Made by a program: the position numbers and the translations under genes. The notes beneath the pieces are model-generated. The model did no database searches. It was not told the origin of the DNA and worked only from the letters and a program-made list of their open reading frames with translations. From Pararge aegeria (taxonomy: Eukaryota; Arthropoda; Insecta; Lepidoptera; Nymphalidae), in assembly GCF_905163445.1 (NCBI RefSeq), contig NC_053201.1, positions 13,030,001 to 13,094,000 on the forward strand: a stretch of DNA of 64,000 nucleotides, read 5' to 3'. Shown one piece after another: positions 11,859 through 23,800 of this stretch (position 1 is its first letter; the number at the start of each line of letters is the position of its first letter).

Positions 11859-14800
11859 GTCAATCTTCTTTATCTACTTAATCATTTAATAATTTAAACT
11901 TTAAACTGTCTTGAGATAAACTCCAATCGGTGGTATTAGAAGCGGTGATAAACTAGTGGTTACTTGGCGACCTGGGCGGCTTGCTAGGCTTCTGGAGTGA
12001 GCTCGGCTGGCTGGAGTGATCCAGCGGGGACTACGTACAACGGAAGGTTCCGGCCGACCAAGTACGGCCGATTGACAGCCGATTGGCGCAGTGGGCAGCG
12101 ACCCTGCTTTCTAGCCGTGGGTTCGATTCCCACAACTGGAAAATGCTTGTGTGATAAACATGAATGTTTTTCAGTGTCTGGGTTTTTATCTGTATGTTAT
12201 AAGTATTTATGTGTATTATATTCGTAAAAATATTCATCAGCTATCTTAGTACCAATAACACAAGCTACGCTTACTTTGGGGCTAGATGGCGATGTGTGAA
12301 TTGTCGTAGTATATTTATTTATTTATTTAAGTATGGAGACAAGCCCAGGGAAAGAAGAAGAAGAAGAACCTAGTGGTTAGGACTTCGGCTTCTTTTTCGG
12401 GGGACCGAGTTCGAATCCCAGCCGACCTCTTAATTTTCTAAGTTTCTTCACAAACATTTTTCGCATTTTCCCATTTGATTGTTTAGAACATTAGAGGTGA
12501 AATAATTAATGTCAACTGGTAAATGGTCTGTAGTAACTAAACACCTGGTAGAGAAACATTACTTAAGTGGTATGGTATTTGATGCTTCAATATTAGTCAT
12601 GTGTGTACACGACTAATATAATGGGAAAATGGGATAAAGTTTGTGAGCTAGCAACATTCCGCGGATGTGAAGTGAGACGTGCGCGGGGCGTTTTCACTGT
12701 TTTTTGACACAATGCACTGCATGCAATAATGTCTGAGTTAGGGTTCTGTATATTCTTAATTCTAAGGATAAACCTCATAAAACAGACAGATTTAACAACA
12801 AATGTAGGATAATAAAAATACATGAAAACAATTAAATAAATCATTAATTGAGATAGGTAGGTGGGCTGTATTCTTATTTCGGCTTCGATGAGCGGCCGTG
12901 ACATTCAAGTATTAAACTGTTTCACAAATTTATGCGAATAAAATGGTAATTCTTACCTTAATAATTTTTTATTTATTTTACCTAAGCTTGTTTATATTTA
13001 AATTTTACCGGTAAACTTGCGTATTATTAAATTGAGATCCTGCCAAAAACTAAGCCAAGTTCGGTATCGAGCGTTGATATAACAAATAATAAATATATAA
13101 ATATAGCACGACAATACATACATCGCCATCTCGCCCCAAAGTAAGCAAAGCTTGTGATATAGGTACTAAGATAGCTGAATATGTTTCTGAATAACATACA
13201 TAAATACTTACAATACATAGAAAAAGTCTCAGACACTGAACAACATTCATGTTCATCACACAAACATTTTCCAGTTGTGGAAATCGTACCCACAGCCCTG
13301 GTCTCAAAAAGCAGGGCCGCTGCCCTCTGTGCCATTCGGCTGTGATATACAGTCGTTGCAAGTAAAAGATTATCAGCTTCGCCAAAAGAAGCATCGATTT
13401 AATATTTATTTTCAAAATTCATTAATGAATCGTCGGGGTTTGAAACCTTCATTTCCCTGGCAATCGTAGTCTTCAATGTCTTCAGTGTCTTCAGTGTCTT
13501 AACCATCGGTCATCATCATCATCACGTCAACCATGGGCATAAACTGCTGGACTTGGGCGTCAAGAGGTTTCCTGGTGGGTCCAGTCCACCTAGTCGAGGA
13601 TCTACAGACGTGGCGTTTACTGGTGCGAGCTTGATAATCTAGCACTTTGGGATTCCCAGCATCTTTTCTCCCAGCTACATGACCTGCCCATTGTAGCCAG
13701 CTTCGCGATCCACTGAGCTATAGGAGTCCAAGGCTGTAGGTTCAATTTCCACAACTGGAAAATGTTTGTGTGATGAACATGAATGTTATTTAGTGTCTGA
13801 GAGTTATTCTATATATTGTAAGTATTTATGTATGTTAATCAGAAACATATTCAGCCATCTTAGTACCTATATCACAAGCTTTGCTTACTTTGGGGCGAGA
13901 TGGCGATGTATGTATTGTCGTTCTATATTTATATATTTATTATTTGTTATATCAACGCTCGATACTCTGGGTCTGGACCACCACAGATCTCCTATATTTG
14001 ACGATTCCTGATTTTAACAGGTATCCTGACTGTTTTAACATGAATGTATTTCAGTGTCTGGGTGTTTATACGAGTATGTATATTATGTCTTTTATTAATA
14101 AAAATATTCATCAGTCATCTTAGTGTTAATATCTTGTGTAATGGGTACACAAGCTTCGCTACTTTGGGGCTAGATAGCGATGTGTGTATTGTCGTAGTAT
14201 ATTTATTTATTAATATCATCCAACACAGGCTGGTTTTAATCGCAGAAAAACCTCTCTGGAGATGGACCACTATGGCCGAAATCCGTTAGGGAAACTGTTT
14301 TTGGGTTTATTTAAAGCTGAACTATTATTCCAGGTGTGCTGCCCTCTTCTACCAATTCCCACGGTGGCCCCAGCACCACCTACACCAGCTCCACCTACAC
14401 CGGCTCCCATCCAGCCTCCCACACCAGCCCCTATCGACACAGCGGCTGGCAAGTCCTTGACATCTGACTTCATATCCGAGTTCCCTCTACCGCCAGAGTG
14501 CGGCGTCAGCAACGGATCCTTCAGCAGAGTTGTTGGTGGGGTTGATGCTAAACTTGGTAAGAATTCTACTCTGGAATAATCTTACTTGCGTCGGAAATCA
14601 AATTTGTATTGTGGCAATACAAATTTAACTTCCGACTAACTAACCGACTAATTATAGACGACAGTGTGGATAATATTATAATAGAAAAGGTGTATAATAT
14701 AAACAGACATGTTCATTGCAAAATCAACATCTCATCCTTCAGCAGAGTTGTTGGTGGGGTTGATGCTAAACTTGGTAAGAATTCTACTCTGTTATAATCT

Positions 14801-17800
14801 TACTTGCGTCGGAAGTTAAATTTGTATTGTGGCAATACACATTTAACTTCCGACTAACTAACCGACTAATTATAGACGACAGTGTATATAATAGTATAAT
14901 AGAAAAGGTGTATAATATAAACATACATGCTCATTGTAAAGACAACATCTCCTGAGATTGCTCCGGTGTCGTAGCGAAACGAGCGTAGAGAGTACATTGT
15001 CGAAGATCTGTTTGGTATGGAGTATAAAGATTGAAGAAATTATTCATTACACCATACAGATTTTCCTGCTTCTAAACGTCAATCTTTTTGACTTTATAGC
15101 ACTCTTTTTATTAACAACAAAGACATAACTTCTTCAATCTTCCCTTGACGCTTCTGTCTGTACTCCTCTGTACCTCTATTTTTCCCGTCATTTTATTAGA
15201 CCCTTTCTTTTAACTTATACCGACCACAGATTACGCATATTTTTGACCAGTTTGAAAGAAGATACGCTTTTATCTTTAAACAAAACTTTATAATTAACTG
15301 AGATCGCGCTAAGAACAGGTGCTCAGGTTCAGTGTTTTAGCACAGATTACCCGAAACTTCAATACATGGTCTTAGCTCGATGTCAATATAGTTTTTTAAT
15401 TAGTGGTATAAGTTTTAACAGGTTAGCCCACTACCATCATAGACTGCATCATCATCTAGGCGAGATTGCATTTAAGGGCTAACTTGTAATAGAATAAATA
15501 AAAATACATACTCCTGTTTGTATTATAGAAGTGCAACGGAATAGAGTGATAAACGCTCGATTAGAGTGAGTTCGCTTACCCAGGTCGGGGTGAAATGATG
15601 ATTAATAATTTTCCCTGTACCCCAGGTGACTTCCCCTGGATGGCTCTACTGGGCTACAAGGGCAAGCGAAGCCCCACGACCAGCTGGCTCTGCGGCGGCT
15701 CCCTCATCAGCCGACACCACGTACTCACCGCCGCGCATTGCATCCACAACCACGAAGACGATCTGTAAGTTCACTTTGTTATAATGTTTACTGCTCTGCA
15801 AGTCAAGGGTTACCCTTGACTGCAATCTACAAAAACTATATCCAAGGGATATAATTAACGTGTCCACCTGCTAAAGCACGGGAACATTGAATAGGGGAAG
15901 TTTACAACCGATTATTATTACATATATGTATTTGGATGTTATTTCCACTTTGCAGCCAGTGCTCTGAGAGTTGATAAAGCTGCCGGAGAAGTTGAATTTT
16001 TATCCTTTCCCCAGGGAGATAAATGTCTCTTGCCCATTCAAGCCGTGCCATAATTTGCACGGCTAGGGATAACAATCTTATCCCCTGACAAGGGATGATA
16101 AATAAATAAATATACTACGACAATACACACATCGCTATCTAGCCCCAAAGTAGCGAAGCTTGTGTACCCATAACACAAGATATTAACACTATGATGACTG
16201 ATGAATATTTTTATTAATAAAAGACATAATATACATACTCGTATAAACACCCAGACACTGAAATACATTCATGTTAAAACAGTCAGGTAAAATCAGGAAT
16301 CATCTAGCCCCAAAGTAAGCGTAGCTTGTGTTATGGGTACTAAGACAACTGCTGAATATTTTTATGAATAACATACATAAATACTTAAAATATACATATA
16401 AACACCCAGACACTGAAAAATATACATGCTCATCACACGGACATTTTCCAGTAGTGGGAATCGAACCCACGGCCTGGGGCTCAGAAAGCAGGATCGCTGC
16501 AAACTGCGCCAATCGGCCGCCATAATCACGTGTCCGCCAAAGCACGGCGACAGGGAATCGAGAATTTTTGCCCCGTTTATAATTCATCATCACTATCATC
16601 AACTTATTACCGGCCCACTAAAGGCCAGTGGTCTCCTCCCACAATGAGAAGAGGTTAAGGCCGTAGTCCACCACGCTGATCCAGTGCGGATCGATGGACT
16701 CGACACACTTTTGAGAACATTATGTAGAACTCGTAGGCATGCAGGTTTCCTCACGATGTATTCCTTCACCGTTGAAGCAAGTGATATTTTAATTGCTTAA
16801 AACGCACATAACCTAGAAAAGTTACAGGTACACGTTTACTGAGTACCCTTCGTCTACGAGTCCGTCTCGCACTTGGCTGGTATTTTAGGAACTCTAAATG
16901 AGTTGCTAAAATACCAGCCACCACCACCATAAAAATAAATCGTAAGAAAATGCTTACCTATACAATTTAAAATCAAATGTAACATAAATTATGTCCTATC
17001 ACCATTCGGTGAACAATAACTAGCTCTGCACCTCGGCTTAACCCGCATTTTTTATGAATTCTGAAGTAGGAAGGTACATGACGTTGTATTTCTAAAGAAA
17101 ACACCGCAAATGATATTTTAATTGAGACATTATATTGCAATCACGTTATTAATATGTATGTATGATTAATACAGGCACCACTCGTCTATGTCTTTAGGAA
17201 CAAGCAATTGTGTTAGACATTAATTAATTAATGCGCTTTTAATAATTACGCTTTTATAATATGATTCCTAAGGTGATTTTGGACCTGCCAATGCACAAGT
17301 TTAAAGAATTTGTTAAAACACATTTATTACAGCGAGGTTACTATACAATTGATGAATTTTTTAATGACAAGGTTGCTTGGAAGCATCCGGCTCCGCTTTC
17401 AGCTCTCACAAGATAGAAAAATGAATGTTAAAATGCAAAATGTAAATTGTTGATGTTGGAAAAGAGCAACTGCTGAGTTTCTTGCCGGCTTCTTCTCGGT
17501 AGAATCTGCCTTCCGAACCGGTGGTAGAATTACTACAAACAGACAGACTTGACGTTTCAAAAGTGCTTATATTAGGCCTACTTGAAATAAATGAATTTTG
17601 AATTTTGAATTTTTAATTTTTAATGCTATAAATCATGAGCTGTGTTCCTATTACATATGGGGAACTTTCTGTAGTTTACGCCGATGACGAAATCGAGGTC
17701 GTAACATCGTACTTGTCTAAGCTACAGTGGCGTTAACTAGGTTTCTTACCAGGGTATGCATACAGTAAGAAAAAATTGCATAAAATGGCAAAAATTCTCA

Positions 17801-20800
17801 TCCTATACGAGCAGCGAGCTATATATATAAATTTTAGGGTAAATAAATCATAATAAATAAATATACTACGACAATACACACATTGAAACCTTGCCCCAAA
17901 GTAAGCGTAGCTTGTGTTAATTTTAATGAATAATATACATAAATAAATAGCAATATACATATAAACACCCAGACACTGAAAAACATTCATGCTCATCACA
18001 CAAACTTTTTCCAGTATCGGCTGTCAGAGGGTATGCAGTGCTTTTGTACATGTATGAAGTGCAAGCCACTGCTAGGCTATGCATATGTGATTTGAACGTA
18101 TGAAATCTAGACGTGTGGTCAAGGCAGATAGATAGCGTTATAAATAGTAGTAGATTTGCTCGCTCGCAATCGTAAGTGGTTTCGAGTATTAAGCTGTGCA
18201 TCGTCAAAGCAATATGGTCATACTGTCACTCGTTTTAGAGTCACAATTTCTGTAATACCTTCTGTTTTTTGATTTAATATTTTTACAGGCTGATTCCTTT
18301 TGAAATATACTTATGCATGCTTCAACATTATGTCGTAATTCGGTTACACGTTGTATATATGCAAATTATTGTTATTCGACTGTTTAAATTATATCTTCAA
18401 ATACCTAGCAAATATATTTGCAGCGGCAAAAAACAAGACTTTGTTTTGAGTCCGTACGTTTTCATAAATATGAGTGCTGATGTAGTCTTAGATGGTAGCG
18501 GGTAATTATGTTAAACCAATTTCTACCCTACCGGAACGCTAAATCGTTTGGCAGCGCGTCTATGTCGGTGGGGTCTGGGCCGAAACGTTACATGCCGAAA
18601 AAATAAGATTTTATAGATTCCCAAACTGCATCTGGCTTGGGATCGAACCCGAGTAGGTACCACTTATAATAACTGGAGTCGCCACTGCGCCAGAGGTCGA
18701 CGGTAATATTTCTTGAAATAAATGCATTACTATCATAGTATCAAAACAAGCTATAAAAATGCCACAATGGGTTATTTATAACAAGTTTAGCCTTCGCAAA
18801 ATTGCTAACTGCATGCCACAATTTTGTAGAATTAACTCTAATAGTTCACTGACAGTTAATGACGACTATGATACATCACAATAATGACAGTGACTTCGAA
18901 ACGGATGTTATACACGAACTGCATTACCTATTCCACACACTCGTTAATCCATCGAGCAAAAAGACTAAGTTGTTTTAGCTAGTACAGTTTAATTTACCTA
19001 AGTTGGTAAAGTAAACAACAGCTAGTACATCTAAATAATAGGAAAAATTTGGAAAATCCAAAAGTGCACGACTCATAATGCTCATTTAATTATCAAATAT
19101 TGAAAAAAAAAAAAAAAAAGAAAAAAATAATAATTTTAAAACAGCTGTACTAGGAAAGTTATGCACAGGCGCCCCTGGTGGAATAAAATGTACATAATAT
19201 CTATAGATATAGATATACCACCATCCATGTTAATTTTACATGGATAAATATAGATATACAGTCTTGCAGTTTTCGTTTTTTATTAGTTGCAATTAAACTA
19301 CACTGAATTAATTTATCATTCGCATTCAGTGACCTACAATCGTCGATTAGAATTTTTTTTTTTTAATTTAACTCAAATAATGGATTTTTTCACAAGTTAG
19401 AGTGTTTTCGGGTTTCACACATGACGGACAGGAATTTTTTTTGACCTATTTTGGTGTTTTTTTCCAATTCTATTGCAGTAAATCAATTTGGAATTAATCT
19501 CCATTAAATTATCTCGACAATAGTATGCAATATATCTTGATTCCGTGAACTAACAAGGCTATAATAATAAAAATAGCCGCCGAAATGAGGCGAAAAAAAC
19601 TGCCTTGCGAAGTACCACTAGTAAATACATGTTTTATAATATATATATGGACTAGCGGACCCGCGCGACTTTCTTCCGCGAATGAGTAAACTTCAAAAAG
19701 TAGTCGTATGTTGTCGCGGACTGTTTTATAGAACTTTACAGAAACAAGAATTCCGACAATTCCGATATGCTTACTACATAGTTCCGTCGTTTGGCGTAAC
19801 GTTTACCGTTCACGCATCGCACGCATCAGAATCTCTCAAAAATGATATTTTTCGCAGTTTTTGCAACATTTCTCCGGAAAAGCTCAGCTATTCCAGACTA
19901 TATTTTAGGTATCTCTGCCAAATTTTAGCCAAATCTGTTCATTCGTTGTGGCGTTAAAGCGTAACAAACATCCATCCATCTATCCATCCATACATCCATC
20001 TTTCCATCCATACATCCATGTTTCCATCCATACATGTATTCTCACAAACTTTCGCATTTATAATATTAGTAGGGTGGTACGCATGCATTCGATCGTTGTC
20101 CCATATGCCTTACGACAGACTTGCTGTTATCTGTGAAGAATTATGTCCTTGATCTCCGACAATATTCATCAGATCTTCATTAAAATTAGACAATACATTC
20201 TTGGTAGTACACATGTCAAATAACAAAAAGAATTATTAAAATGGGTGCAAATTTAACGGAGATATGAAGTAAAATGTTCATCCCATTTCCCGGAGGAAAC
20301 TTATTGCTTATCGGGATAAAAAGTGATCTATATGTTGACCCGGGATATCAGCTACCACTATACAAAATTTTATTTAAATCCGTTCAGTAGTTTTAACGTG
20401 ATTCCACTGTGGACAGATAGACAAAAATTAAATAAGAATCTGTTTTGGACTCAGCATAAAGCATCCCACGGTCAAAATTTTCAAAATATATTAAATGTAC
20501 AGAAATTTCCAGTTACAGTTTTATTATACGTATACCTAAAATAAAGTATCTAGTCGTTCATTCATTTGATCATTCATTTATTCATTCATTCATTAAACAT
20601 TTTTGCTTACTTATGACAAAAGTTAATGAGTTAACTAAACAAACAAATAACGGAAAACTTTATTTCTCAGATAAGTAGTCCTACAATTAAATGTTTTCAT
20701 CCACTCAGTCATTCATTCATTATTCAAAATCCGTACTCGTGATCACGAGTCTCAAGGCAACTCACCTAAAAATTCAAATAAAGAAACAAAAAATAATGTT

Positions 20801-23800
20801 ATTTCCCAGATACGTAGTGCGCGTCGGCGAGTTGGATTTAGCGAGCGAAACCGAAGGTGCAACCCCCGTTGATGTCCTCATCAAGACCAAAATCAAGCAC
20901 GAGGACTACAACGCCAAAGCGTTCACCAACGACATCGCACTTCTCGTACTGCAAAACGACGTACAATTCACTGGTGAGTTTCTGAACATGGCAAGTGCAA
21001 GATTTTCTACCTACATACGCTTACTTAAATAAATAAATATACTACGACAATATAAACATCGCCATCTAGTCCCAAAGTAAGCGTAGCTTGTTTTATGAGT
21101 ACTAAGATAGATGATGAATAATTTTATGAATACTTATAACATATAGATAAACACTCAGGCACTGAAAAACATTCATTGTACAGTGGGAATCGAACCCACG
21201 GCCTGGGACTCAGGAAGCAGGGTCGCTGCCCACTGCGCCAATCGTCTTCGTATCTTGGTTTTTTTTTCTGTGTGTTACCCTCTGACCAATTGTATATCCG
21301 TATACAAAATAAAAAATCAATCTTTGCTCTTTTGCTGCGTGAAATACAAAAACAGAGTGATTTAAGTTAGGTAGTGTCGCGAAATTAATTGTTAATTCCT
21401 TGTTATATCCTTTTTATAACCTCATGATAATATTGTTTATTATTTTTACTCTATTTATTATCTCATGATAATAATTATTGTTTATTATTTCTCTAAGCAC
21501 ACGTAAGTGCAACGACCTGACGCCTTGTTTTATCTAGTACACATTTTCCGGTACTTCCTTTTATGTATATTGAACATTGATCAGTAGATTAACTAAGTCA
21601 ATGTTAACTTCCGGTCGGCGTCTATTGTGACTTTCTTTTAACTTGCACAGCACACATAACATGTAGTTTACATGGGTGAATTTATTTACTTCATTAAGTT
21701 AGTCAGAATTTTATCCTCAATTGTTATATAGTTTTTTTGCCTAAAACAGAATAGGTAATTATAAGGAAGTGTAATAAAAAAGGGGGGTATAACACAAAAT
21801 AAGAGTTTTAATAAAAGCAAAAGAGGTCTTAACTATATTATTAAAATTAACCTTTCAAATTAAAAGGCTATCGGGTTTACGAAATATTATTTACGAATTT
21901 AATATATTTATTTACGAAAACCAGCTTATAAATTTTTGTGAGCGAAAAATGCTACAACTAGCGTTTCCCAGTAACCACGCAACTCCAAGTCCATTCTTCT
22001 CTTTCAAATGAAGCTATAGGGTCTGTGATTACTTGAGGTTGTTTGATTAGTTCTTTATTTTTTTTAGATCTCATAAAGCCTATCTGCATTCCCACGGACA
22101 ACAAGTTGCGATCCACAAGCTTCGAGGACTACAATCCCTTTATTGCCGGATGGGGAGACCTGGAATTCCGTAAGTAGCTTCTTCCACATTACTAGATATG
22201 CCAATAAGTGGTAAATGAAAACTACACGAATGATTTTCTTAAAATATAATATGGATTTTTAATAATTTTTATTTTATTTTCCCAATGCTATTAATTGTAC
22301 AACAATCAGGGTAAGTAAAGGTTAATTCCATGCGACTTCTAACGCTGTAATAGCCATATTTATCTTCTATCGGTTCCTTACAACTTCGTCCGAGTATATT
22401 TTCATTAGTTTCCCTTACAAACCTAAATCTGCTATTTTACGCCCACCCGCCTTTGCTATTTGATTTCACTAGGCGTTCTTTCTGACATTTTTTTCTTGTT
22501 ACTTGACTCCTAAGCGTCTTAGCATGATGTCAATTTAAATTATCTGCACCAGAGATTAATGAGTTTAAATAAACAAAAAGAAACTCTAGTGCTACTAGTA
22601 TATAGTATATACTCATAGGTAGACGAACGGTATTTGTTGAAAATAAGTAGGTACACTTACAGTGTGACAGTGAAGTAAGTCGATAATATGAAACGTTTTA
22701 TTATCCAGGTGGACCGAAAGCGACACGCCTGCAAGTGCTGCAGCTGCCAGTAGTATCCAACGACTTCTGCAAACAAGCGTATACTGCGTACAAGGCGCAG
22801 GTCATAGATAACAGAGTGCTGTGCGCTGGCTTCAAGAAGGGAGGCAAGGACTCCTGCCAGGGTGACAGCGGAGGGCCCTTGATGCAGCCTATCGTAAGTA
22901 CTCTCTCTATCTCTATTCATCTCTTTATTCCTGCAAAAAATAGAGCTTCTGGAAAGCCTTTTATGATTAGATGTGATTTTTGCTAGCCCCGCGAAGAGTT
23001 GCTTTGTTTCAAGTCGATGGTTACCTCCTACTTTACTTAGAGTAGGTACCTTACGTACCTTAGTTACTTAGCAATTATTAATTACTAGTTTCTGCCAGCG
23101 ACTTCGTCTGCGTGGTCTTCAGACTTGTTCCTAAAGCTTCATTCGTTAGCAATTTTTAATCCTACCACGGGAACTATTTGATAGATCGGTTTAGAAAGTA
23201 CACGTTCTTTTCCATAGGTGTCATGGATACTAAATTTCAAAGCTGTCTGCGAGCGGCTTAGCTGGTAAACCATATTAAATTTTCCCACGGGAAATACTTA
23301 AGGAATCGAGATAAAAGGTAGCCTATGTTCTTGTCCATGTCAAAGGCTACATGCATGCCAAAATTTTATTAAATTCCGTTCAGCCGCTTTTGCGTGATTG
23401 AGTAACAATTAGTAGGATAGGAATATTGGCTCCCACCAGACCAGAGATTTTTATACAATTTGAGTCTTGAGAAGTTGAGGCCTACAATCGTGGCTTAGAG
23501 CCTTGCGAAAGAGATGGAACATTGAAGATAAAGAGTAAAATATTTTATTTGGGAATTTTGAACAACACAGTACAAAGCAAAAATGGAAACCATTGAAACT
23601 TAGAAAACAATTGTAAATACAATGTAAGAATAACCAGTTGAATTAAACTAACTAATAATAATTCATATTAGGTAACAGTAAGAATTTTCAGTGGGTAGGA
23701 GCTCGACTTCACTTTCGGGGCAACGTGTTCGAATCCCGGCACGCACATCAATTTTTTTAAGTTATATGCGTTTTAAGTAATTAAAATATGACTTGCTTCA

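Noticed and set aside
19961..20035. Regular CATC/CCAT repeats, considered as a possible repeat array of interest
   Set aside because: A simple microsatellite at the end of an RTE-like element. No spacers and no array structure.
22657..22920. Minus-strand open frame of 87 residues
   Set aside because: Antisense shadow of the catalytic serine exon.
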